Assembly: GCF_046244365.1 (NCBI RefSeq)
Contig: NZ_CP176395.1
Coordinates: forward strand, 2,418,001 to 2,482,000
DNA: 64,000 bases
Direction of reading: 5' to 3'
Origin: Paenibacillus_V sp046244365
Lineage (GTDB): Bacteria > Bacillota > Bacilli > Paenibacillales > NBRC-103111
Shown here: in pieces, positions 16,948 through 30,819 of the stretch
Layout of the letters: each line of letters begins with the position of its first letter
How positions within the stretch are numbered: position 1 is the stretch's first letter
Program-made: the position numbers and the translations under genes
The notes under the pieces: generated by a model
Told to the model about the DNA's origin: nothing
What the model saw: only the letters and a program-made list of their open reading frames with translations
Database searches by the model: none

Positions 16948-16970
16948 CCTTTGAAAACTGAACAATGAGC
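16948..16970 (+). other. 5' strand of 16S processing stalk (partner 18705-18726)
   Basis: The leader segment around CTTTGAAAACTGAACAATG is complementary to the segment just after 16S (18705-18726, with GTTCAGTTTTGAA). Together they form the long helix that encloses 16S and is cut by RNase III during pre-rRNA processing. Confidence 0.75.
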
Positions 16971-17110
16971 GAATAAAGCCAGCAAAACAAAGCAACAAAT
17001 CGCATGAGCAAGTCAATATCGAAATAAAACGAAGCTTCAGAAGTTTTGCCTCCGGCAAAACCGGCTCTGACGAGCCGCACGATATCTTTCGTGTTCGATC
17101 GGCTTCAACT

Positions 17111-18654
<1,544 letters not shown>

Positions 18655-18755
18655 TGGAGATCATGATGGCTGTAGGCCGTCGGATCAATAAGCTGGTTTT
18701 ACTCGCTCATGTTCAGTTTTGAAGGGTCAATTTATTGGCTTTTCAACAGTTTGTT

Positions 18756-18777
18756 CCTTGAAAACTAGATAGCGAAG
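18756..18777 (+). other. 5' strand of 23S processing stalk (partner 21802-21822)
   Basis: The spacer segment CCTTGAAAACTAGATAGCG is complementary to the segment after 23S (21802-21822, with CATCTAGTTTTCAGG). This forms the helix enclosing 23S. The 16S-23S spacer (18654-18827) contains no tRNA. Confidence 0.75.
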
Positions 18778-18827
18778 CAATGCAAAACATCCTTAGTTTT
18801 TTTGTAGCGATCTCGAGAGAGATCATT

Positions 18828-21745
<2,918 letters not shown>

Positions 21746-21835
21746 ACATCTTTACATCGACAGGTGTAAGGACTACAAAAGGAACAAGGATGAATGCAGA
21801 ACTTCGCATCTAGTTTTCAGGGAGTAAAGGATGAG

Positions 21836-21870
21836 AAATCTTTTCGGCAATATAGCCGGGAAGATTTTTT
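21836..21870 (+). terminator. rRNA operon terminator directly after 23S
   Basis: AAATCTTTTCGGC and GCCGGGAAGATTT pair (two G-T pairs) around a 6-nt loop, followed by T residues. It lies ~90 nt after 23S, so no 5S or tRNA is co-transcribed. Confidence 0.8.
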
Positions 21871-21981
21871 GCGTTTATTTATAGATTTCATCAAATTTCG
21901 GTGTGGAAAATATTTACGGAACTTAGCCGGCCTTGATATAATGAGTGTCGGCAATGGTGATTTTAACGTTTAAGCAAGCGG

Positions 21982-23415
21982 GTGAAATCCATTTTTATCT
22001 ATATTCTTATGTTCGCTTCCCTTTGGTTAATGGGAGCGATCCTGATCCGGAACGGCAGGACGGCATTTTCCTTTTGCTTCGGCGTCCTGATGCTGGTGGC
22101 GGGGTGCAGCAGCTTTGCGTTTTCCATCAACCTGACGATCATTCCGTTTATCGAGAAGTATTATGTTTTGCCTTTATCCGTAAAGCAAACACTGATTTGG
22201 ATCAGCATAGCGGCCGCTTATGCCTATTGGTACTTTTTGAATGGGGTCGGGCTGGTTTCCTCGATCCTCTTCGGCTCCTGGATTCCGAGAAAGCATTGGC
22301 TGCCTGTTTTCTCGCTGCTTGCGCTGCTGCCCGCTCTGCTGCTCGTGATTGACGTTGCAACGGACTCGGCGACAATCCTGAACATATCTTTGATCAGATA
22401 CGTGGCGGGCATGTACTTACTGGCAACCTGTTTGCTGTATATTCTTCATTCCCGGAGGGAAAAGAACCGGCTCCTCCAACGCAGCCATGTCCGTACGACA
22501 TTCGTATCGGTTACGGCGCTCCTGTGGGCGTATATGATGGATTTCGCCGGCATGTCGAGGCTTACCTTCTCCACGGACGGCTTTATCGTCGAGAGCAACG
22601 GGCTGTGGGAATTCAATTATTTAATTATTTTATGGATCGTGTTGTTCTTTATTTATTTCGGAGGGAAATACGGGATTTGGGGTATCAAGCTCCGCTTCGA
22701 ACGGCAAAAGTACGACTACTCGATGAAAACGTTGACGCTGGGAACATCGATTTTGAACCATTCGATTAAGAACGAGCTGAGCAAGATCAATTATTTGAAC
22801 GAGCGGGCGAAGGGGAATATTCGCGAAAATAAGGATGAAGCGGCAATCGAGCAGCTGGACATTATCGACGATGTAGCCAGGCATATGCTTGGCATGATCG
22901 AGCGGATCAAGGAAAAGGCGGACGATATCCTGCTAGTGGAGAAGACCCATGAGCTCGCGCCTCTAATCGAGTATACCGTACAAACGCTGAAGCCCGTATT
23001 CGATTCGAAACGGATGACGATCAGGCTGAGGAACGAGGCTGACGGTTATTTAATCTGCGATGCCGACCATGTGAAAGAAGTGCTGAACAACTTGTGCCTG
23101 AACGCTGCGGATGCGATGGAAGAAGGGCGCGGCGAACTGCTGATCGAGACCAAAACCTTAAAGAAAGCGCTGCTGATCGAAATTAAGGATAACGGTTCCG
23201 GCATATCGCCAGAGCATGTAAAGAAAATATTCGATCCTTTTTTTACAACCAAAAAAATGTCGAACCGTTTCGGCTTGGGCCTAAGTTACTGCTATGGCGT
23301 CATGCAAAAACACGGCGGCGAGATTCAAATAACGGAAACGGAGCAGGGCAAAGGAACGACGTTCTTGCTGCAATTTCCGGCAAAGAAGTTCAGGAGCATA
23401 AAAAAACCGGCTTAA
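21982..23415 (+). CDS. Orphan membrane sensor histidine kinase (7TM type)
   Basis: A 477-residue sensor kinase. Residues ~1-228 hold seven hydrophobic segments with no large external loop, so the signal is probably membrane-embedded or small. The phosphoacceptor is His260 in LNHSIKNELSKI. The HATPase domain shows NNLCLNAADAM (N box), IKDNGSGIS (G1), FDPFFTTK (F) and FGLGLSY (G2). No response regulator is adjacent, so its partner is elsewhere. GTG 21982 is the only usable early start (a TAA lies six codons upstream), but its ribosome site is weak. Upstream, TTACGG-17-TATAAT at ~21914-21942 could be the promoter. The gene lies just after the rRNA terminator. Confidence 0.85.
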   Translation: MKSIFIYILMFASLWLMGAILIRNGRTAFSFCFGVLMLVAGCSSFAFSINLTIIPFIEKYYVLPLSVKQTLIWISIAAAYAYWYFLNGVGLVSSILFGSWIPRKHWLPVFSLLALLPALLLVIDVATDSATILNISLIRYVAGMYLLATCLLYILHSRREKNRLLQRSHVRTTFVSVTALLWAYMMDFAGMSRLTFSTDGFIVESNGLWEFNYLIILWIVLFFIYFGGKYGIWGIKLRFERQKYDYSMKTLTLGTSILNHSIKNELSKINYLNERAKGNIRENKDEAAIEQLDIIDDVARHMLGMIERIKEKADDILLVEKTHELAPLIEYTVQTLKPVFDSKRMTIRLRNEADGYLICDADHVKEVLNNLCLNAADAMEEGRGELLIETKTLKKALLIEIKDNGSGISPEHVKKIFDPFFTTKKMSNRFGLGLSYCYGVMQKHGGEIQITETEQGKGTTFLLQFPAKKFRSIKKPA

Positions 23416-23424
23416 TGACTCGTT

Positions 23425-23450
23425 CCGATCGCGTTTGCGGTCGGTTTTTT
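23425..23450 (+). terminator. Rho-independent terminator after kinase gene
   Basis: CCGATCGC/GCGGTCGG stem with a GTTT loop and a following T6 run. Confidence 0.85.
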
Positions 23451-23467
23451 ATTGGAGAAAATAAGGG

Positions 23468-23496
23468 TTGAGATTGCTTCCGTCTCGTTGTAAACT
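23468..23496 (+). promoter_or_regulatory. Putative promoter of the 23608 oxidoreductase gene
   Basis: -35 TTGAGA, 17-bp spacer, -10 TAAACT. Just downstream lie repeated ATGTTAA words and a near-palindromic GTGCATATATGTGCA segment that could be an operator. Confidence 0.4.
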
Positions 23497-23607
23497 AGTA
23501 ATGTTAAGTTATGTTAACGTGTGCATATATGTGCATTAAGGCGACCAAAGGAAGCAATAATCGATTTTACTACTAGGCTACCATAATGAAAACCGGGGGA
23601 TGACGAT

Positions 23608-24681
23608 ATGCAAAAGCACGACGGAATGAATTATGCGCCGCAAGGGAAGCCGAGGCCGGTCGTAGAGCCGGGTCAATTCACTTTCGCGGCAATGAGCTTG
23701 GACCATGGGCATATTTACGGCATGTGCAACGGACTTATCGAGGCGGGAGCCGAGCTCAAATGGGTGTATGATGCGGATCCTGCGAAAGTGGATGCGTTCA
23801 TTCAGCGTTATCCTAGCGTCAAAGCGGCTTCCTCCGAGGATGAGATTCTGAATGATGAATCGGTGAAGTTGATCGCAGGGGCTGCGGTTCCATCCGAGCG
23901 CTGCGCGCTTGGTTTGAAGGCGATGTCGCACGGGAAGGATTATTTCACGGACAAAACGCCGTTTACGACGTTGGAGCAGCTGGAATCGGCCAGGCGCATG
24001 ACGAAAGAAACAGGCCGTAAATACATGGTTTATTACAGTGAGCGGCTGCATGTGGAAAGCGCCGTTTTTGCCGGACAATTGATCGAGGAAGGCGCGATCG
24101 GGCGCGTGGTGCAGGTCATCGGAACAGGTCCTCATAGATTGAGCGCTTCATCGCGGCCGGGCTGGTTTTTCGAAAAGGAGAAATACGGCGGCATTTTGTG
24201 CGATATCGGGAGCCACCAGATCGAACAGTTCCTGTTCTTCTCCAAGGCGAAGGACGCCAAAGTGGTGCACAGCAAAGTGGCGAACTACAACAGCAAGGAA
24301 TACCCCGAGCTGGAGGACTTCGGAGATGCGACGCTGATCGCCGACAATGGCGCGACGAACTATTTCCGCGTCGACTGGCTGACGCCTAACGGGCTCGGCA
24401 CGTGGGGAGACGGACGGACGATCATCCTCGGTACCGACGGCTATATCGAGCTTCGCAAATATATCGATATTGCGCGGGATAAAGACGGGGATCAGCTGTA
24501 TTTGGTCAACCATGAAGGCGAGAAGCATTATTCGCTGCGCGGGCAAGTCGGGTTTCCGTTCTTCGGGCAGCTGATCTTGGATTGCTTGAACCGTACGGAA
24601 AACGCAATGACGCAGGAGCATGCTTTCAAGGCGGCGGAGCTATGCCTGACGGCACAGCAAATCGCGGTTCGGGTAGAATAG
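23608..24681 (+). CDS. Gfo/Idh/MocA family oxidoreductase
   Basis: A 357-residue NAD(P)-dependent sugar/cyclitol dehydrogenase-like protein: N-terminal Rossmann domain (~14-135), then a beta-sheet catalytic domain with GWFFEKEKYGGILCDIGSHQIEQ (~180-205), where GGxLxDxGxH is the family's substrate-site block. The nucleotide loop is atypical (AMSLDHGHIYGM in place of GxGxxG), and the usual EKP lysine motif appears as TDKTPF. The substrate is unknown. ATG 23608 follows GGGGGATGA. It is a single-gene unit ended by the terminator at 24707. It precedes the second sugar locus, which it may serve. Confidence 0.88.
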   Translation: MQKHDGMNYAPQGKPRPVVEPGQFTFAAMSLDHGHIYGMCNGLIEAGAELKWVYDADPAKVDAFIQRYPSVKAASSEDEILNDESVKLIAGAAVPSERCALGLKAMSHGKDYFTDKTPFTTLEQLESARRMTKETGRKYMVYYSERLHVESAVFAGQLIEEGAIGRVVQVIGTGPHRLSASSRPGWFFEKEKYGGILCDIGSHQIEQFLFFSKAKDAKVVHSKVANYNSKEYPELEDFGDATLIADNGATNYFRVDWLTPNGLGTWGDGRTIILGTDGYIELRKYIDIARDKDGDQLYLVNHEGEKHYSLRGQVGFPFFGQLILDCLNRTENAMTQEHAFKAAELCLTAQQIAVRVE

Positions 24682-24706
24682 AACGGAATGTTAAAAAGAG
24701 CTTTGA

Positions 24707-24732
24707 CCGTCAGACGATGTCTGGCGGTTTTT
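24707..24732 (+). terminator. Rho-independent terminator (copy 1 of a duplicated type)
   Basis: CCGTCAGAC/GTCTGGCGG stem, loop GAT, then T5. It is almost identical to the terminator at 36235-36261. Confidence 0.85.
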
Positions 24733-24858
24733 GGCGTTAGCGTAGACCTAACATCTTATGTACGCTGCTTCTGGAAATTATGTTATAGTAATAAGGGATG
24801 AAAACGATTACATATACGGCTGCTCGCTGTCGATAGACAAATAAAGGGGAACGTTGCG

Positions 24859-27123
24859 ATGCTCGGTTTCAAGCTAAACTACAAATTGTTTTACCAGTAC
24901 ATGATCTCCTACATCGTTGTTTTGCTGCTGCCGATCATCATTATCGGCCTTACGGTGTACAGCTATTTCATACAATTATTGCGGGAGGAAGTCATACGCG
25001 GAAACTTGAACCTCCTCGCCCAGGTGAAGGATACGATCGATGTCAAAATGAACGAGTTCAGCAATATCGCCTATCATATTGCTTCCAATCCGAATCTTAC
25101 GCCCTACGCGGCAACCAAAAGTGCATACAGCGAAATGAACGCAATACTCGAGCTTCGCAATTACAGCAGCGCGAACCATTTGATTCACGATATGCTCTTG
25201 TATTACCGCGGAGGGGAGAAGCTTTATTCCCCTTACAGCGCTTATGACGCCCGAACCTATACGGATAAAATTTTCCGCTATGAAGCATGGAGGGCCGAGG
25301 ACTTCTACAAAACGATCGAAACGATAGACAAGCCGCTGCTTAGAAGCGCGGAAACGGTTGCCATGAACAGCCCGGAGCGATTTATAACCTACTTGCTTCC
25401 GATCCCTTATCGGGACGTAAAACCTTACGGTACGGCTGTTTTTCTGATCAAAGAAGATGCGTTTCGGGATATGATAAAAAAATCGTTCGGCGACTACGGC
25501 GGTAATACGATCATTCTGAACGGGGAAGGAAAACTGATCACATCGCTCGCGAATATCGAAGAGTCGCAACTGAACGAGCTGCTCCTGGCTATGCCGATGG
25601 AACGCCAGAACGGCTCGCAAACAGTCCGGTTGTCCCGAAACGACTATATTGTCAGCTATATCAAATCGGAGAGCTTGGGCTGGAGCTACGTCTCACTCGT
25701 CGATAAGAATAAGGTTATGAACAGCATCCAGCTCGCCAAACAGAGGACGCTGTTCGGGTTGTTGTTCGTCCTGATCGTGGGCAGCGTCGTGATCTACTAT
25801 GTCATGTCGCTGAACTACAAGCCGATCAAGCGTTTAAAAACGTTAGCGGACCGTACGATTAAGTTGCCCCAACGGAACGGGAATGAAATTGAGTCGATCC
25901 AGTCGGCATTTCGTTACATATCGGACAATAATGATGAATTGGTACGCAAAATCAGCAGCAGCAAGCCCGCGCTCAAGAACTACCTGCTGCTCAATTTGCT
26001 GAAGGGCGATTTTCAGGATGTCGAAGAGTTCAACCGGAGGGGGGAAGCGGCGGACTTCCGTCTGACGAAACAGCAATTATGGGTGGCGATCGTTTATTTT
26101 TCCAAGAAGGAGCAAGAAAGCGGCATGCACGGGGATTTGATCATTAAGGAAGTGGAAGGGCTGCTTCCGGAGCAAATCGAGGGGTATGGCAAGGAAAACG
26201 TCGAAGAGGGGACGCTTACGTTCATTTTCGGCACGGACGAGGACAGCGAACAAGTGATCAAGACGTATTTGCTTCGAGTCCAAGAGCATATGCTGAGCGA
26301 GCACGGCCTGCAAGCGACCGTCGGCGTCGGCAGTCCGTATAGGAACGTTGGAGAGATCGGCAAATCGTATATCGAGGCGTGCAGCGCGATCGATTACCGG
26401 TTAATCAAGGGCCACGGACAAATCATTTTTTTCAGCGAAATTACGCTCCGATCAGGCACTCGCGACAGCTGGTATCCGAAGAGCGAATGGGAGCGGCTCA
26501 AGCTTTACATTGTGCGGGGAAATACGGAGGAAGTGGAGTTTTATCTCAACCAGCTTATCGCGACGATGAAAGGCGAGCAAATTCCATTATATATGGCGAA
26601 ATGCATGTGCTACGATCTGATCAACGTCATTTTTGCCATCATGTATGAGCTCAATCTCGATTTGAATGACCAGCAGAAATCGTACCCGGACGTTATGACG
26701 CTGACGGAATTCGAGACGGTCGATGAGCTCGCAGAGCTGGTTCGTACGATCAGTATCGATATATGCAGCATGATCCGGGATCGCAAGGAAAGCGGAAACG
26801 CCCAGCTGCAGGATCGAATGATCGCCTACATTCACGAGCATTACGGATCTTACCATTTTTCGGTGCAAATGATGGCCGATGATTTTCAAATGTCCGCTTC
26901 TTACTTGAGCCGGTATTTCAAAGACCAAGCCGGTCAAACGCTCACCCATTACGTCAATTCGGTGCGGATGGATAAGGCGAAGCGGCTGCTGCGGGAAGGA
27001 AATGAAAACCTGAACGAGATCGTCACGCAAATCGGATACGGCAGCGTCCCCGGATTTATCCGCAAGTTTAAGGAAACGGAAGGGCTCACACCGGGCGAAT
27101 ATCGGTCGCTGCACCGCCAATAA
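24859..27123 (+). CDS. Membrane-bound AraC-family regulator (YesN-like)
   Basis: A 754-residue one-component regulator. It has a membrane helix at ~15-37, an extracellular sensor region (~38-295), a second helix at ~297-317, a cytosolic linker region (~320-640), and an AraC DNA-binding domain at the C terminus (~650-754) with MMADDFQMSASYLSRYFKDQAGQTLTHYV and the second helix-turn-helix ending TPGEYR. Such proteins sense extracellular sugars or the binding protein and activate the adjacent ABC operon. ATG 24859 follows AGGGGAACG. The transporter starts 234 bp downstream across a long palindrome (27290-27319) that may be its target. Confidence 0.92.
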   Translation: MLGFKLNYKLFYQYMISYIVVLLLPIIIIGLTVYSYFIQLLREEVIRGNLNLLAQVKDTIDVKMNEFSNIAYHIASNPNLTPYAATKSAYSEMNAILELRNYSSANHLIHDMLLYYRGGEKLYSPYSAYDARTYTDKIFRYEAWRAEDFYKTIETIDKPLLRSAETVAMNSPERFITYLLPIPYRDVKPYGTAVFLIKEDAFRDMIKKSFGDYGGNTIILNGEGKLITSLANIEESQLNELLLAMPMERQNGSQTVRLSRNDYIVSYIKSESLGWSYVSLVDKNKVMNSIQLAKQRTLFGLLFVLIVGSVVIYYVMSLNYKPIKRLKTLADRTIKLPQRNGNEIESIQSAFRYISDNNDELVRKISSSKPALKNYLLLNLLKGDFQDVEEFNRRGEAADFRLTKQQLWVAIVYFSKKEQESGMHGDLIIKEVEGLLPEQIEGYGKENVEEGTLTFIFGTDEDSEQVIKTYLLRVQEHMLSEHGLQATVGVGSPYRNVGEIGKSYIEACSAIDYRLIKGHGQIIFFSEITLRSGTRDSWYPKSEWERLKLYIVRGNTEEVEFYLNQLIATMKGEQIPLYMAKCMCYDLINVIFAIMYELNLDLNDQQKSYPDVMTLTEFETVDELAELVRTISIDICSMIRDRKESGNAQLQDRMIAYIHEHYGSYHFSVQMMADDFQMSASYLSRYFKDQAGQTLTHYVNSVRMDKAKRLLREGNENLNEIVTQIGYGSVPGFIRKFKETEGLTPGEYRSLHRQ

Positions 27124-27289
27124 GCACCTTGTAGCCTAGAATGTAATGATCTGCAAAGGAGTGCGGAAACCGTCAATCGGTTACAGTGAGGCCTAGAAAG
27201 GCGGAAGGAGTCGCCCAATCGTTTGATGTAAAGCCCTGCTAAGCGTGCAAAACCAATCAATTCCCGAATGTAATCGTTCGTCAACCCGG

Positions 27290-27319
27290 AACGGAAATTG
27301 TAAATTTACAGTTTCCGTT
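27290..27319. promoter_or_regulatory. 30-bp near-perfect palindrome ahead of transporter operon
   Basis: AACGGAAA and TTTCCGTT flank an inner perfect palindrome TGTAAATTTACA. All arms share one centre and only one position pair is mismatched. There is no loop. It lies ~40 bp ahead of the permease start. Either an operator for the upstream AraC regulator or a terminator (T-rich sequence follows). The rest of the 27124-27357 gap holds a small hairpin (AACCG/CGGTT) at ~27167-27183. Confidence 0.5.
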
Positions 27320-27357
27320 TTGTTTTGTTATGGTGCTTGCAAAAGGGGGTGAACACG

Positions 27358-28272
27358 ATGCACTCGGGCAGAACGGTTTTCCGAAAGATGGTAAGCAATT
27401 ATCAACTATACTTATTGTTTCTGCCGACCTTCGTTTATTTTATAGTGTTCCACTACATGCCTATGTACGGGATACAAATTGCTTTTAAAGAATTTATCGC
27501 GACGAAGGGAATTTTCGGCAGTCCATGGGTAGGCTTCGAGCATTTCGAAAGGTTCTTTAACTCGTACCAATTTTGGACGGTCATCAACAATACGATCGGG
27601 TTAAGCGTATACGGATTGGTCGTTTCGTTCCCGCTTCCGATCTTGCTCGCGCTGCTGTTAAACCAGCTTGTGAGTCAACGCTTCAAAAGATTCGTCCAGA
27701 CCGTTACGTATGCGCCGCATTTCATTTCTACGGTTGTACTGGTTGGCATGCTTGCCGTTTTTTTGTCGCCCCGCAGCGGTCTGGTCAACCAGATCATTAC
27801 GTTTTTCGGGGGAGAACCGGTTTTCTTTTTGGCGATGCCGGAATGGTTCAAGTCGTTGTATGTGCTATCGGGCGTCTGGCAGGGGGCAGGCTGGGGAGCA
27901 ATCATTTATTTGGCGGCATTGGCCGGCGTCGATCCCGGTTTGCATGAAGCGGCCATTATGGACGGGGCGAGCAAGCTGCAGCGGATCCGATACATCGACA
28001 TTCCGTCGATTATGCCAACGGCGATTATCGTCCTTATTCTCAATCTGGGAAGCATCATGACCGTAGGCTTCGAGAAGACGTTTCTGATGCAAAATTCACT
28101 TAACATCGACTCATCCGAAATTATTTCCACCTATGTGTACAAAACGGGACTTCTCGGCACGCAGTACAGCTTCTCAGCCGCAGTAGGCTTGTTCGACTCG
28201 GTGGTCAACTTCGTTCTGCTCGTCCTCGTCAACCGGGGAGCCAGGAAACTGACGGAAACAAGCTTGTGGTAG
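27358..28272 (+). CDS. ABC transporter permease, LplB/YteP type
   Basis: A 304-residue permease with six membrane segments. The N-terminal block LFLPTFVYFIVFHYMPMYGIQIAFKEF is characteristic of LplB-like polysaccharide-fragment importers. The EAA loop reads HEAAIMDGASKLQRIRYIDI. ATG 27358 is chosen because AAAAGGGGGTGA lies 5 nt upstream; an earlier TTG in frame lacks one. It pairs with the next permease and the lipoprotein at 29211. No ATPase gene is present, so a shared ATPase is implied. The substrate is probably a polysaccharide-derived oligosaccharide. Confidence 0.93.
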   Translation: MHSGRTVFRKMVSNYQLYLLFLPTFVYFIVFHYMPMYGIQIAFKEFIATKGIFGSPWVGFEHFERFFNSYQFWTVINNTIGLSVYGLVVSFPLPILLALLLNQLVSQRFKRFVQTVTYAPHFISTVVLVGMLAVFLSPRSGLVNQIITFFGGEPVFFLAMPEWFKSLYVLSGVWQGAGWGAIIYLAALAGVDPGLHEAAIMDGASKLQRIRYIDIPSIMPTAIIVLILNLGSIMTVGFEKTFLMQNSLNIDSSEIISTYVYKTGLLGTQYSFSAAVGLFDSVVNFVLLVLVNRGARKLTETSLW

Positions 28273-28286
28273 AAAGGAGCGCTCGC

Positions 28287-29165
28287 GTGGATTTACGTAC
28301 GAAGTCTGACAAAATTTTCGATGGCTTGAACATTACTTTTTTAACAATTGCGATGCTCGCTGTCTTGTATCCGCTTTATTTTGTAGCCATCGCTTCCGTC
28401 AGCGATCCGAACGCCATTAATGGAGGGAGAGTCTGGTTCTTTCCCGAGCAATTCACCTTGGAAGGGTACCGGAATATTGTCAAAACCGATGCGATTTGGA
28501 TCGGATACCGGAATACGCTGCTGTACATGACGGTCGGGACATTGATTAACGTAGCGATGACGCTGACAGGCGCTTATCCCTTGTCGCGTAAGGATTTTTA
28601 CGGACGAAACGCGTTCATGATCATGATCACATTCACGATGTTTTTCAGCGGCGGCTTGATTCCGACTTATCTGCTTATCAAAAAATTGCATCTGATCCAT
28701 ACGATGTGGGCGCTCATCTTGCCCGGTGCAATCAGCGTGTGGAATTTGATCGTCACTCGCACGTTTTTCCAGCATATGATTCCCGGCGAGCTCCGCGATG
28801 CGGCGGCGATCGACGGATGCTCCGATTTCGGCTTTTTCGTTCGGATCGTGCTGCCCTTGTCCAGAGCGATTACGGCAGTTATGGTGTTGTTTTACGGGGT
28901 TAGTCACTGGAACGCGTTCTTCGGTGCGCTCATTTATTTGAATGATGAGCGGATGTATCCGCTGCAGCTCATTTTACGGAACATTTTGCTCCAGAACGAA
29001 GTGCAGGAGACGCTCAACCTCGGACAAGGCGGAGAAGCGCGCAACATGGCGGAGACGATCAAATACGGGGTCATCATCGTTGCAAGTCTACCCGTTCTCG
29101 TCTTATACCCGTTCGTACAAAAATATTTCGCCAAAGGCGTCATGATCGGTTCGTTAAAGGGCTGA
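28287..29165 (+). CDS. ABC transporter permease, LplC/YtcP type
   Basis: A 292-residue partner permease with six helices. Its LplC-type block is FFSGGLIPTYLLIKKLHLIH and its EAA loop RDAAAIDGCSDFGFFVRIVL. The preferred start is GTG 28287, 7 nt after AGAAAGGAG; the GTG at 28266 lies inside the upstream gene without a ribosome site. The pseudogene at 48432 is a decayed relative of this family. Confidence 0.93.
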   Translation: MDLRTKSDKIFDGLNITFLTIAMLAVLYPLYFVAIASVSDPNAINGGRVWFFPEQFTLEGYRNIVKTDAIWIGYRNTLLYMTVGTLINVAMTLTGAYPLSRKDFYGRNAFMIMITFTMFFSGGLIPTYLLIKKLHLIHTMWALILPGAISVWNLIVTRTFFQHMIPGELRDAAAIDGCSDFGFFVRIVLPLSRAITAVMVLFYGVSHWNAFFGALIYLNDERMYPLQLILRNILLQNEVQETLNLGQGGEARNMAETIKYGVIIVASLPVLVLYPFVQKYFAKGVMIGSLKG

Positions 29166-29210
29166 CCGAAATTGCTATATTCATTCGAACATAAAGGGGA
29201 TGCATCAACA

Positions 29211-30803
29211 ATGAAAAAAAGTTTGCTCGTTACGACGATCGTTGCCGTTGCAGCGGTCACAGGCTGCAGCCAGAGTCCTAAAACGGAGCCGGCCAGCACC
29301 GGCAGTACGCCGGAAACTTTCCGTAAGACAGGACTGCCGATCGTCGAAAAACAGGTTAGCTTGCGCATTCCGGTCGTCAAAGCGGACTACCATAAAAACT
29401 GGGATGAGATGGCCACCATTCGCGATCTGGAGGACAAAACGAACGTCAACATCAACTGGGAGCAGATACCCGCGGCCAGCTTTCAGGAAAAGAAAAATTT
29501 GATGTTTACCAGCGGGGACATTCCGGATGCATTTTTTAATGGATTGAATTCGCAGGATGTCGTCAAATACGGCTCCCAAGGCGTGCTCATTCCTTTAGAA
29601 GGGCTGATCGAGAAATACGCCCCGAACATCAAAAAAATATTGGACGAAAACCCCCAGGTGCGAAGATTGGCAACCGCGCCGGACGGTCATATTTACTCGA
29701 TCCCGTGGTTCGAGGACAAATCATTTTTTGAATTCCGCAACGCGTTCCTGATTAATAAAAAGTGGCTCGACAAGCTGCAGTTGAAGGTTCCGACGACGAC
29801 GGAGGAGCTTTACCAGGTATTGAAAGCGTTTAAGGAGAAAGATCCGAACGGCAATGGCAAAGCGGACGAAATTCCAGCAACGTTCCGTCACGGCGCTTCC
29901 ACGAACGGCTATTACGAATTGTTCGGCGCTTTCGGCGTCGTCGATGCTTTAACGATGTTCTCCGTCGACAACAAGAAGGTCGTATTCGATCCGATGCAGG
30001 CAGGCTACAAGGAAGGCATCAAATTTATCAACAAGCTTTACAGTGAAGGGCTTTTCGACAAAGAAACGTTCACCCAGGACGCCAAGCAGATGTTGTCGAA
30101 GACGCAAAGCAACCCTCAGTTAGTCGGGCTCGTCGCCTCGTTCAACGGCGTTTATGAGTTCGGTAACGAAGGCGTGAAGGATTACGTAGCGATTCCCGCA
30201 TTGAAAGGGCCGAATGGCGATCAGCTATGGCGCAGACAGGACAATCGGATTATACAGAACTTCTTCTCCATTACATCGGCCAACAAAAATCCGGAAGTAA
30301 CGATGCGACTCGTCGATACGATGAACGATCCCAAATCCGTCCTGCAGTTCCAACGCGGTCCGATCGGCACGCATTTGAAGGAGCGTTCGGACGGGATGTT
30401 CGAGGTTATCGACGCACCGAAAGGAACGGATACGAGCAGTTGGATCGGCAGCGTATCGCCTTCGACGGCACTCCCGCTAATGATTTCGAAAGATTGGGTA
30501 AATAAGCTCGTTAAAAATGAGAGCGATCAGCTGCGGCAAAACTTTTACGAGATTTATAAGCCGAACATCGTCAAAGAGGACCGTGCTTACCCGAACCTTT
30601 ATTTGACTGCGGAGCAAAACAACCGGATGAGCGTGCTTAATACCGATATCAGTACGTACATTCGAAAAATGGAAGCGAAATGGATAATCGACGGCAATGT
30701 CGAGAAAGAGTGGGACGGCTTCACGCAAGAGCTGAAGAAAATGGGTATCGAGGAAATGATTAAAATCAAGCAGGCTGCTTATGATGCGTTTATCAAAAAC
30801 TGA
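29211..30803 (+). CDS. Extracellular solute-binding lipoprotein (LplA type)
   Basis: A 530-residue binding protein. The signal peptide ends in a VTGC lipobox (Cys ~18). The mature domain begins with SLRIPVVKADYHKNWDEMATI and is long, as is typical of LplA-like proteins that bind large oligosaccharides. ATG 29211 follows AAAGGGGATG; an upstream in-frame TTG is not supported. It feeds the LplB/LplC-type permeases encoded just upstream. Confidence 0.92.
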   Translation: MKKSLLVTTIVAVAAVTGCSQSPKTEPASTGSTPETFRKTGLPIVEKQVSLRIPVVKADYHKNWDEMATIRDLEDKTNVNINWEQIPAASFQEKKNLMFTSGDIPDAFFNGLNSQDVVKYGSQGVLIPLEGLIEKYAPNIKKILDENPQVRRLATAPDGHIYSIPWFEDKSFFEFRNAFLINKKWLDKLQLKVPTTTEELYQVLKAFKEKDPNGNGKADEIPATFRHGASTNGYYELFGAFGVVDALTMFSVDNKKVVFDPMQAGYKEGIKFINKLYSEGLFDKETFTQDAKQMLSKTQSNPQLVGLVASFNGVYEFGNEGVKDYVAIPALKGPNGDQLWRRQDNRIIQNFFSITSANKNPEVTMRLVDTMNDPKSVLQFQRGPIGTHLKERSDGMFEVIDAPKGTDTSSWIGSVSPSTALPLMISKDWVNKLVKNESDQLRQNFYEIYKPNIVKEDRAYPNLYLTAEQNNRMSVLNTDISTYIRKMEAKWIIDGNVEKEWDGFTQELKKMGIEEMIKIKQAAYDAFIKN

Positions 30804-30819
30804 ACGGGAGGAGAAAGAG

